This document shows, one piece after another, positions 47,830 through 58,587 of a DNA stretch of 64,000 nucleotides. The position numbers were made by a program, and so were the translations under genes. The stretch is from assembly GCA_029721435.1 (NCBI GenBank), contig CM056587.1:18794667-18858666 (forward strand), written 5' to 3'. Position 1 is the stretch's first letter, and every line of letters begins with the position of its first letter. Under the pieces are notes generated by a model that worked only from the letters and a program-made list of their open reading frames with translations, did not search any database and was not told the DNA's origin. The stretch is from Gymnothorax reevesii (lineage: Eukaryota > Chordata > Actinopteri > Anguilliformes > Muraenidae).

Positions 47830-49199
47830 CAGTTGCAGTCAAAGGTCCACATACACTTCAGTCGAATACATTTACAGTTTTTCACAATTCCTGACATTTA
47901 ATCCTAGTAAACATAACCCATCTTCAATCGTTTAGGTTCTGTTCTTTATTTTAACAATGTGAAATATCAGAATAAAGCCGGAAATAGTTATCTCAGCTTC
48001 ATCACATTCTCATTGGTTCGGAAGTTTACACACTGTAGCTGCATTAGAAACTGCCCGCAACACTAGCAATACATATTAATCTGGCCATGCAACATTCTCC
48101 ATTTTGGCCAAATCAGTATGTACTGCTAACATAAAAGGCAGTTTTGAATGCAACCTTAGCATTTGGTAGCATTGCCAGGTAGCCTTCCACCAACCTCTCA
48201 CAATAAGTTGCTGGAATTTGGGCCCATTCCTTCAAACAGTACTGGTGTAACGAAGTCCAATTTGTAGACCTCACCGCTCACACACTTTTTCAGTTCAGCC
48301 CTCAAAACTTCTCGTGGATTGAGGTCAGAGCTTTATGATGGCCACTCCAATAGCGTGACTGTTGTCCTTCAGCCCGAATGGCTATGGAACTATGGAAGTT
48401 TGCCTGGAGACATTCTCAATTTGGAACATCCATTTATGACAAGCTTTTTAACTTCCAGTCTAATATCTTGTGATGTTGCTTCAATATTTCCACAAAATTT
48501 TCCTTCCTCTGATGCCATCCGTTTTGTTAATGGCATTAGTCCATCCACAGCAAAGCACAAGCCTTCACAAGGTCCTTTGCTGTTGTTCCTTATTTTTTGC
48601 GCCAAAGAACCTTCACCTCCAGGAGACATCTCCTTCCAGAGCAGTATGACGGCCGTGTAGCCCCATAGCGTTTTCACTTGTACAGACTATGGTTTGTGCG
48701 GATGACCAAGGAACCTTCAGGTGTATGGAAATTGCTCCAAAGGATGAACCTTTGATGATGGAGGTCCACAATTCCTTTCTGAGGTCTTTTGAGCAGATTT
48801 CTTTAGATTTTCCCATGATGTCAACTAAAGAGGCACTGCACTGAGTTTGAAGGTAGGCACTAAAATACATCCACAGGTATACCTCAAATTGACTCAAATT
48901 ATGTAAATTAGTCTATCAGAAGCTTCTAAAGCCATGCCATCGATTTCAGGAATTTCCCAAGGCTCAGTCAACTTAGCGTGTGTAAACATCAGACCCACTG
49001 GCTCTGCAATTTAGTGATTTATAAGAGAAATGATCTGTATGTAACAAACTATAGGAAAATTACTTGTGTAATGGACTAAGCAGATCTTCTAAGCACTAGA
49101 CAAAACAATAGTCAGTTCATATGAGGCTTGTGGAGGGTTTTAAAAAAAAGAGTTTTCATGACTTTAGCCTAAGCGTCTGTAAACTTATCCCTCAAGCTG
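47830..49199 (-). mobile_element. Sleeping-Beauty-like Tc1 element with IR/DR ends
   Basis: The left end reads CAGTTGCAGTCAAAGGTCCA and carries an inner direct-repeat copy near 48012-48040 ('cggaagtttacacactg'). The right end has the outer copy at about 49171-49199 (AAGCGTCTGTAAACTTATCC) and the inner copy near 48977. Two transposase-binding repeats per end is the IR/DR design of the Sleeping Beauty group. At 1370 bp it is shorter than the usual 1.6 kb because part of the transposase is deleted. Confidence 0.88.
48210..48816 (-). pseudogene. Sleeping-Beauty-type transposase remnant
   Basis: Starts on the minus strand at Met 48816 with MGKSKEICSKDLRKELW, followed by GSSFGAISIHLKVPWSS, the first helix-turn-helix. 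The frame is lost after about 65 residues. A later block, ending near 48390, keeps decayed C-terminal wording such as EGKFCGNIEATSQDIRLEVK, joined to the N-terminal part across a deletion that removed the first catalytic Asp region. Frameshifts and the deletion make it inactive. Confidence 0.8.
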
Positions 49200-52100
49200 T
49201 ATATGACAGAAAGGCATGAGAGAAAAAAAAATATTTTTGGAATATTTCAGTTCTGGTGAGCTGATCAAAAAGCTACAAAAAAAACAGTGCGTCTTCATGC
49301 ATTCCAGTATGAATCATCTATAGTTTTGGAACAAAGATAGGATATGTAGCTATATAATTTCACATTTCTGCTCCATCAACAACAGATGAAAAGTTTCTAT
49401 AAATGAATAAATATTCCCAAAAACTTAGAACGACATTCATACATCAGTCAAGAGCACCGAGGAAAATGGTACAGGAAATGAGAAATCACAGCTCTGACAG
49501 TTCAATAATGCAGTCAAAAGAAAAAGCACCTTGCTTTCAAAAAATTTTGATCAGTGCAGAAAGTTCCTTTCAGAACATCCACTCTGCCGGAAGAGTCTAA
49601 ATTTTATGAGCGCTATTAGTGCGCTTTGAAATATCTCCTATTTGGGCTATATCTCACAAAGGCTTCTCTGACAGGCCACCACTCTCCAGCAATAAACTGG
49701 GCACGGGAAAACACCAACAGAGCCGGACTGTTTACGAGCTGTCCGCTGGAAGCGGCGGGTGGGGGAGAGAGGCACTGGTTCTGACGCAGACCACGGACGA
49801 GGCCGGAGAGCACTGGAGATGAACCAGGTTGTATTTCCCTTAATCAGCAGGAAAGTCTCTCCGAAGACCTGTAGTTAAATATCTTCGGAATGCAATGCAC
49901 TCTCCCCTTCATAAGTACTTTGCTAGACTGTTCGTTTCCATCGACTTGCCATCTAGACAGCAGACAGGAATCTACTCCTAATCCGATATAAACTGTGTTC
50001 ATTGGAGGAGAGCTGCAGGGGCCTAGCCTAGCTATACTCCGTGGTGAAAGGAAAACAGGCCTCTCTGCACCCCAGGGGTCATTCATTAGTCACGAGAATT
50101 AGGGATCTCTCCAAACACAAAGAGGGATTTCACTCCTACAAAAACAAGCCACAGTAACAACAGAAGCCTCTGTTCGCTCCTCAATTACCAAATGACTCAT
50201 AAATATGGCTTCGATACACACCAAACCAAGAGGAGAGGCACTGCAACATCAAATAATACCATAAACGCGCTCGGGTCAAGTTTGTGATTATGCAGTGAGC
50301 TTAGACACAATAGTCTAGACTTGACAGCCGAGGCAGTACAGCAGTGTTGGTCCTGGTCCACCACTGAATTAAGCTTTCATACAGCAAGGTTTGTAAGTAT
50401 TTTGACAGTTTCAAGGCTTTAAAGAGCTGTACCATATGGATGTATAAGCCCACATTAGTGCAGATCATCAACTTTAATGTGAGTGCATTCGCATCCAGCG
50501 TGTAGGAATCACAGTCTTTTGAAACTAAACCACTACCTGAATACTTGCAGACACATTGTATATCACCACAGCAGAACAGAGAACAAAATGTCCTGGGTTG
50601 AAAACAGAAATGTAACCGTTATTAGTCTTTCTGAGTGATGGTGTTAGCCAATTAAATAAACATCAACGAACAGGACGCCAAGGTACGAGTAGAGTTTACC
50701 CGAGGGCTAGCGATTAGCTTAACTGCAGGCCCTATTTAAACTGCAGACCTCCAAGACCATTTGATTTCTAAGACAAAATGAGCCAGCATCAATATCCAAC
50801 CTCTCCAGGGTTTTAACCAATCACAGTCATAATGAGCTCTTCTTTCCAATTACCATCAACCTCCTTCATCAACTTCTATCTCAGACACAGTTCATCAACA
50901 GTATCTGCTTTGATCGTATTACCGTCTTCTAGTAGTGAAACGGATTTCCACCACGGCAGCAACTCCTCTATTGAGCCAGTCATTCAGTCACCGAGTAAAT
51001 TAATTGAACCTAACACTTTCAAAGCCATTTCCTCTGCTCACAAGCAAAGGTCCTGCATGAGAATAAGAGGGTTTGACACATTCATTCATCCTCACAAACC
51101 CTTGCCATGTTAAGCAATGGCAGGCGTCTGGCCTGTGCCCGTTTAAGAAGTGACGGACTCGCACATGCAGACTGCAATAAGGCTTCCTTTCTTCCTCTAA
51201 CGCACTTCGCTCTGAATAAGTTGAACACAACTGCAGAATACATGCTAAAACATCCATCACTATTTATTTCTTCACACTCACAATGTAAAACAGGAAGAGA
51301 TTAATGAGCTGGAATCGCACCTCTCTCTCATTAATTACCAGCAGAGCCGCCAATGCATTAGTGCGGTTATTTCATGGAAGGCTAGGCTTTTTTTTTTTTT
51401 TGCTGAGAAACCAGCCACTGTGGGCACTGTGCTGTTATTATAGACTGCTCACACTGGCTCGTTCAATCATGTTTAACACAATCTGTGCGATTCATAGGCC
51501 TTGCACTCTTGCATCCCACAGGGTCATGTGACAGAGGTGTGGGCCTCGTGGAAAACTGCATATTTCTCAGGAGAGCCATTGGCTGCCACTCTTTCGCACT
51601 CTCGAGCTGATGAATTTCCTGTCTAGGAAGAGCTAATAAGCTGGAGTCACAGCTGCAGCAGATCCACACACATCCCCAGCAGCCTGTGGGGAGCTTGGAG
51701 GACACCCTTCTGTATTCCCGACACAGCTCTTCCACATAAATGATAATAAATACTATAAAAGATTATCAAGGATGGCAATTTTAGCGAAAGACAACTCCCA
51801 GGTTTGTACTGGATTGTATTGGAGTAAATATAATTCAGGTGAAGACCAATTAAAATCAGCACCTGATAAATAAAAATGTAATATTCTAGATATTGTCATA
51901 GTACTTCTTTTTGATCGAATATCTCTTGAATTTAGTGTATCTATTGTATAAAGGCTGCATCAGGGAGAACAGACCTACAATTAACATTCCCAGCATGTTT
52001 GCAACCACAGCAACGTCAAAAAATCAGGTCTGAGAGGTAAAATTCCCACCCAGAATTTGTGCTCTAATCATCTGAGATTCACCTATGAGCTCAATTCTTC

Positions 52101-52724
52101 AGTCAGGAGGGAGAATGGTTGAGCGCAATGAGCTGAGCTCAGTTTCGGCGTGGAAGTCATGACCGAACTTTTACTTTTTGACCTCAGGAGATTACACCCT
52201 AGCGGAGAGGTGGAGAGGCTGGCACATCGTCCAAAGGAGACACAAAGCACTGAGGCAGCAGGGCAATTCTGGCACGAGGCTCCAGCAACATTAACCCGAT
52301 CCTGAAGTTGGACGCTGCCTCGCTAGCTGCAATGAGCCTTTTTAATAATTCACAAAGAACAGTCATTTTAACTCAGGTTTGCCCCTCTCTCTCTTCCCCA
52401 TTCACCTCCATCACTTTAATGGCCAATGACTCCAAACCTCAGCTGTAGAAGGAAAACATTGCGCTAGAAAGGTTACTCAGATAAAAAATTAGGGAATTCC
52501 TCCAAAGAGTCATGCTCAGTGAATCAGGAAAATTGTAGGAAATACAAGCAGGACATATGAATGTCCTCATACTTTGTCGCACGTGTCCGGTCGCACGTGC
52601 TAAGGGATTTCAATTTTTGCTCACTGCCCACCTGCCCACTTCCATTGGCAGAGCCATTGATCAAGATTTCCATCATTATTACCAGGCCCCTCCCCTAGGG
52701 GGCCAGGTTAAGCAAGGATCATGT

Positions 52725-52726
<2 letters not shown>
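49200..52726. other. non-coding stretch, no gene seen
   Basis: No exon is supported. 51310-51390 (TCATTAATTACCAGCAGAGC and neighbouring words) has the look of a conserved non-coding element. A short CAGTG...CACTG palindrome near 50343 resembles a hAT end but has no partner. Confidence 0.45.

Positions 52727-52760
<34 letters not shown>
52727..52760 (+). repeat. (GT)n microsatellite
   Basis: Clean GT dinucleotide run of about 17 units. Confidence 0.95.
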
Positions 52761-52762
<2 letters not shown>

Positions 52763-53462
52763 CTGTCAGTCTGTCTGTCAGCCCGTGGCTGGGGCCAGGT
52801 CTGCTATCTCTGATTGCCTTGTTTAATTCTTGAGTTCATCTTAAGCAGTTTGTCTGCGATTGGCTGATACAGATTTATATGCGATAAGCACAGAATTATA
52901 AATCACGGCCGCTTTAAAGGTCATTACTTATGATGTGAAGCACGTTTGTTTTTGCCTCTTTTTTCGCTGTGATCAGTTGAAAAGGAAGTTGCAGTAACGG
53001 TCTTTTTAAAATGCGTCTCTCCCATGGATGCCTTTGAGGAAAGTGCTCTGTATAAAAAGATGCTTCCCTTTGATGTTTCCAAATTTTATGATGCAATAAA
53101 TCTAGTTTTTAAAATCATCTCTACTGAAGGAGACGGGGCATAAAGCTTGCACGTACCATTTACTTACTGTCCCTCAAGCAGTCACAAAACAAAAGGTTTT
53201 AAAAAGTATAAACACATCAAATTCAGCAAAGTGAACAATGATGTTTTCTGAAGAAGAAAGCTGATACTTGGTTTGGTTTGAAAAGAAATAGCAAAAAAAA
53301 AACTAAAGTGCTACACAACCTGAGGCCTGCTCGGGTCCAAGATAAGTTGTTCAGAATAATTCAAAAGGAATAAATGCAAGAAATTCAAGCACTCAAAGGT
53401 AACCTTCCCAAGAAACCTACAGACTAAAGGCAAGGTTAAAAATAAAATTTCAGATGTGCAAT
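52761..53462. other. non-coding stretch, no gene seen
   Basis: No exon or repeat family recognised. Confidence 0.5.
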
Positions 53463-54175
53463 CAGGTCCATAAGTACTTGGACAGTCGGCAATTTGCCTC
53501 TGAATGCCACCACAATGGAGATGAAATGAATCAACGAAGATGTGCTTGGAGGGTAGACCTACAGCTTTAATTAAAGGCTTCCATAAAAAATATCAAAAAT
53601 ATTACTTGAACATACAGCAGGTAGGAATTCAAACCATATTTATATATATAGATCCCAGTTAAAGAAGCCTGAAGGCATTTGGACAAACTAAAAATCATTT
53701 TTAATACTTCGCTAGATATCCTTTGCAGTCAATGCTCGTCAGAGGTCTGGAACCCATTGATATCAGATGCTGAATTTCTTCACCGGTCGCAGTCTGCGAG
53801 GCCTTCACTGCAGTACTTTTCTGTTCCTGCTTGTTCTGATTGACTTGACTTGGCTATTTTAAGACATTCCACTTTGAGTCACTTCCCAAGTAGACTTCAG
53901 ATATGTGAATGTTTTTTGGAAGGCAAACCTCATGAGTTTGAGAGCTACCAATGGTTTGGATCCTGTGGTAATACCTCGATATTTATTCTGGTGATGACTT
54001 CCTGTGATTGTTCACTTGGACGCAGATACTCCTACCTCCTGGGGGGTGTCCTTGGTCAGGCTAACTTCTATGAGGAAGCTCTACACCAAGTAAATATTTC
54101 TTCTGTCATTCATACAAAGTGTTCTCCATGGTCTTTGGTCCGTTGATCTTCCCAATCTTGCTCTCCAAGAATGTA
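53463..54175 (-). mobile_element. Tc1 family A element, internally deleted
   Basis: Begins with the family end CAGGTCCATAAGTACTTGGA. It continues through the 3' UTR ('ctttgcagtcaatgctc') and C-terminal coding region, then jumps near 53890 to the N-terminal region ('tactcctacctcctggggg', 'tctgtcattcata'). The other terminal repeat is not recognised; the element ends next to the dispersed repeat at 54229. No intact reading frame. Confidence 0.75.
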
Positions 54176-54228
54176 CCACTCATAACTCACAACATATATC
54201 TATTTCCTTTATCCATGTCTTCCTCGTG

Positions 54229-54525
54229 GGGGGGGGTGGGTTCTGTAGCCTATCCCAGCTGACTATGGGCGAATGACAGGGACCCACCCTGGACAGCTAG
54301 TCAATCCATCGCGGGACACACACACCATCGAACACCATTCGCTCTCAGACTCATACAAAAGAGCAATTTAGAGTCTCCAATGAGCCTGATGTGCTTGTCT
54401 TTGGACTGTGGGAGGAAACTTGAGCTGGAGGAAACCCACACAAACACAGGGAGAACATGCAGACCCCATACAGAAGAGCCCCAGGCCAGATTCAAACTTG
54501 CTGTGAGATGGCAGTGCTGCCATTT
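54229..54525 (+). repeat. dispersed fish repeat, copy 2
   Basis: Diverged second copy of the repeat at 2120-2400, sharing 'agcctatcccagctgac', 'cttgtctttggactg' and 'gagaacatgcagacc'. It directly follows the Tc1 fragment. Confidence 0.65.
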
Positions 54526-57124
54526 TTTTCCATTTCCTGTAATAATTCAGCTATTTCCACATTGAGCCTCCATTACTCTGATAAGTGCCTCAACTCTTCA
54601 TTTGAATCCAAGACTAGACTTGACATTACTCTTGCACGAAAGTGGGTATATTTTCTGGCAAGAGAGTTCAAACGGATCGTTACATTTTGCAGCCAACTTT
54701 CCAAAGAGTCTGAAAAATTCCATTAACTTCGAGGTCGACCAGACAGTATGAAGACATCCAGTCTGACTGCGGCAGAGAGACTGCTGTACTAAAAACAGGA
54801 CAAGAAATTAAACTGGAGATCAGGAGTGTCTGTGAGAGTGCAATCTTGGGTTGCGAACGCCTCCAGTGTGAAGAGGAAGAACCTGTGACTCGCTCCTAAC
54901 GAGCTGAGATGACGCATATCCAAGCGCCAATGCTCTGACTGTTTCTTCTGTCAAGTTTTAAAATACAAGGTGTCAAAAGAAGAAAAAAAAAAAAAAAACG
55001 AACTTCCTCCTTAATTTCAAATGGCAAGAATTCAGGAACGTGTCAAAAAATAATGAAGACGATGCATACTGGAAAACTGTATTGGTCTCCTCTAACAAGA
55101 ACTTCATTGTTTTCATATATGCGCTGACCTTCACGTCATCAGGCGCACCAGGCCTTTGTGAATCTGAGAGCTCCAGTCCAGTACAAGATAAAGGAGAGAC
55201 CGTGTATAATACCACTGAAAAACCACACCAGCAAATCACAACATCAGTGAATAATGGAGCCTGAGTTATGTCATATATGACTGGTGCGAGGAAGGCAGAG
55301 AGAAAAGGATGATAGGGCTGACTCAAGCACACGTCACCTTTCACATGAGCCATGTACAGAAACTTACTTTTTGATTAATTTAACCTTCATTTAACCACGT
55401 TAACCCCTCTGAGAAGTAGGCTCTCATTAAAAAGACCCACTGCAGAGACCAAACATCCCATCCCCCAAACCATCTTTCCCGCCGTGATGGAGCACAGAGA
55501 TGTTAGGCAATGCTGAGACATATCAGAACATAGCAGCAGGATGTTTCAGAGTTTTGAACATCAGAACCAAAGGCCAGAGTTCACAAGATGATTCGGGTAG
55601 TCTCTTGAGTTATTAAGATTCAAGTAAAATTAATACACTTGTTGTGAAACGAATACATGCAGGCCACTGGTACTAAGTTAGAATTAAGTAGTGGGTGGAG
55701 TCAGAACACAAAGCTGCTTGCGACAGACAAAATATGCAGGTATGTAGTCAACTGGATATGTATTGGAGTGGCTTGTGGGTAATGTAGTTCATAGCAGCAA
55801 TGTTCAGTACTTTTTGTTTTGGACAGAGGCAGTAACAACATTATAAAAGTAATGGGCGGTAGAAAGGATAAGCACAGAAGGAGGGGCTGAAATTTACTTG
55901 GGGGTGACGGACGACAACGCACTTTATGAACACACACAAAACCACAGCTGACTTCATTTAAACACTCGTATAACACCCAAAATTCATCACCGGAAAGAGA
56001 TGACGGTATCAGCCAACTTAAGGTTGAAAAAAATGCACTGCAGAGCACAGAAACTTGTTATTACAAGCATGTTAATTGCACACTTTGTATGACCCACGTT
56101 TCATGCAGAAATCAGTAGAGTCTGTTATGGCAGAATAATTTGCAGTGCGAGTTTCAGTCCGTTTTTTTGTCCTTTTTTCTTCCCCTCCGTTCCGCTGCGT
56201 CTGACCCCTGTCATTTACACTATATTCAAGCCGGGTGCATTTACCTTCCGAATGGCAATAATCTCTTACTGCACTCATTCAACTCATATTTGGAGCATTT
56301 ATTAGGCACAGATATTAAGCACGGGTATGTTGCCTCTTAAAGCTCCATGCCAAAGGCTGTGTCCAGCAAAATGAATTACATACAGATAAAGCCACTTTGA
56401 ATTGTCTCAGTAGTTCTAACAGCTCGCAGCCAACTGTACGATAAATGCTTCTAATGCCCAAAAAATGCCATACAGTATTTCACCACATTCTACAAGTAAA
56501 CTGTACCTTAGTGCAAATGAACTAGTGTGAGCGGTAACCCTTAAGACAAGGATTTATTCACGCATTTGGGCAATGTTTGTGATATATCTAAACACACACG
56601 CCCACGCACGTACACACCCACACACATATCAGCACAATAATATCCACTATCTCCAGTATTTAGGATACAGCACTCCAGTGAACTGCAATAGTTCTAAAAT
56701 AAAATAACCATTTGAAAGCCACTTGCATTCACCCCATCTAGAAAGTTTCTCATAAAACTGCTGACCCTAGTCATTTAATACACAATCTCAATGAATGGTC
56801 ATAAACTGAAAAATCAGTACCTGCGAGAAGGCCCATTATCATTTCATTTTCTCATGAAAAAGAGGTGGGGGGAGCTGGGGAACTGAAAGGATAAAGCTTA
56901 AATCAGATTTGAATAGGGTAATTCCTTCATTTTCTACTTTCACTATAATATAATACAGTGACAGAGCCAACTTTATTACACTATGTAGAGTAATACTCTT
57001 AAAAAACCTTTATGCAAATGACACATGGCCATTATGGGATTTAGAAAAATAGAAAGGTTCTCTCCCTATTCTCCGGTTCAGAGAATTACCCACTGCTTAA
57101 GGGACCGTCTCTCATTCAGTGTCA
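54526..57124. other. non-coding stretch, no gene seen
   Basis: No exon is supported. A poly-A run is at 54981-54998 and a CA-rich patch at 56590-56630. Minus ORFs at 54973-55353 and 55701-56048 lack domains. Confidence 0.45.
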
Positions 57125-57456
57125 TATATGGAACAGGATACATGGTAGGTGATTATGGGCACACTCTGGCCCACAGGAATCTCTTAGTAAGTACTGATTA
57201 TGGTCGCATAACCAGTATGGCTCATACCTCAATGACGGCTTTGAACACATACTGGGATATCTCAGTGTCGACTATGAACACGATACTGGCACGTGGAGAT
57301 ACCCCGGTGACGGCTTTGAACACGTACTGGTACATGGGGTATCTCAGTGACAGTTATGAACACATACTGGCACACTGGGATATCTCTGTGTCAGCTATGA
57401 AAACATGATACTGACACGTGGCGATACCTCAGTGACTGCTTTGAACACGTACTGTA
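57125..57456 (+). repeat. minisatellite, left block
   Basis: Degenerate tandem units of roughly 36-42 bp built on GATATCTCAGTGACGGCT, ATGAACACATACTGGCACAT. About eight units are visible, most regular from 57230 to 57456. The array resumes at 57728 after a LINE insertion. Confidence 0.8.
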
Positions 57457-57727
57457 GACCTTTGGTCAATTTAAGTTGACCAAAGGTAAATTTAGCACTG
57501 ATATTCGGAAATATTTCTTCACCCAAAGAGTAATTTCAATGTGGAATAGCTTACCTGACCATATTGTTGAGGCAGAGATCTTGGGGGTTTTCAAGAGCAG
57601 GCCTGACCTAAAGCTAGATACCATTGAGTCATTTAGTATCTGAAGGGATATATTCACAATAGTATTAAGAAACTGGCAAGCTTAGTTGGGCTGAAAGGCC
57701 TGTTCTTGCCATTCATGTCATGTCATG
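57457..57727 (+). mobile_element. 5'-truncated CR1/L2-type LINE tail inside minisatellite
   Basis: The plus reading gives KYFFTQRVISMWNSLPDHIV, then ILGVFKSRPDLKLD, the conserved C-terminal end of a CR1/L2-group reverse transcriptase, followed by an in-frame stop and a 3' tail with short repeats (TGTCATGTCATGTTATG). It splits the minisatellite. Its 5' border carries a palindrome, ACCTTTGGTCAA, six bases, then the inverse. Confidence 0.75.
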
Positions 57728-57872
57728 TTATGCATCTCAGTCACGGCTATTAACACACGGTACTGGCACATTTGGATATCTCAGTATCGGCTATGAACAC
57801 ATGCTGGCACATGGGGATACCTGTTTCAGCTATGAACACATACTGGCACATGAGGATACTTCAGTGAATGTT
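57728..57872 (+). repeat. minisatellite, right block
   Basis: Continues the same units as 57125-57456 (ATCTCAGTATCGGCTATGAA, CACATGCTGGCACATGGGGA), about three and a half copies. Confidence 0.8.
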
Positions 57873-58350
57873 TGTACTGATCTCATGCAGTCAAATATCT
57901 CTTGAAGCATCTTAGAAGATAGCTGGAACCCTTCTGGCTTTCAATTTAACTCACACACATGGCTAAGAACTTGCAGTGCCCCCAGAGGAGTCACCAATTT
58001 GTCACACACTTCATAAAGTTCTGTATAACAGCACTTTCTTGGCATGAAGCAAAACACCTCAAGTGGATGCTCTCAGGTCTGATTAAAAAGCCCTCGCTCC
58101 ATCAGTAATGCATTTGCATAATGCAAAGTCAAGAGGACGACCAGGTTTCCTCTTGTTGCGTTGCTCTCAGGTGTGCGCTGCGTTTTGGGCAACTTCAGTT
58201 TAAAGCAATCAGCGTCCAATTTGTTTAGCCCCAGCCAAACAGTGATTTCCCAGCAGTATACATGCCTGTCCTGACTGAGGTTCCCTGACACAATAAATGA
58301 AAATGGGGAGTTTAATTTCCTTTAGTGAAATCTCCATCTCTTTTCCATAA
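57873..58350. other. non-coding stretch, no gene seen
   Basis: No exon or repeat recognised. Confidence 0.5.
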
Positions 58351-58587
58351 GGGGAGTCTGGGGTCCGATGAGCCATGGGGACCAATGAGCCATATCACTA
58401 TTTTGCGATCAATCGATGACAGAGCTGCTTAAAATAGGCAAAATATTTGACCATTGACTGACGAGTCATGGGGATAAATGAGCCATACCACTATTTTGGC
58501 CATTTTAAACACCTTTGGCATCGATTGATCGCAAGATAGTGATGTGGCTCATTGGTCCCCATGGCTCATCGAATCCCCGGACTCCCC
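58351..58587. mobile_element. palindromic MITE of unknown superfamily
   Basis: Ends GGGGAGTC and GACTCCCC are inverted, and the arms align for about 65 bp through GATGAGCCATGGGGACCAAT and a CACTAT(T)TTGCGATCAATCGATG-like stretch. A third copy of the GAGTCATGGGGATAAATGAG unit lies in the middle (58458-58500) in direct orientation. No ORF; the target duplication is unclear (TA or TAA). Confidence 0.65.

Noticed and set aside
50340..50380. hAT MITE end (CAGTG...CACTG)
   Set aside because: Only a 25-bp palindrome; no second end or duplication found.
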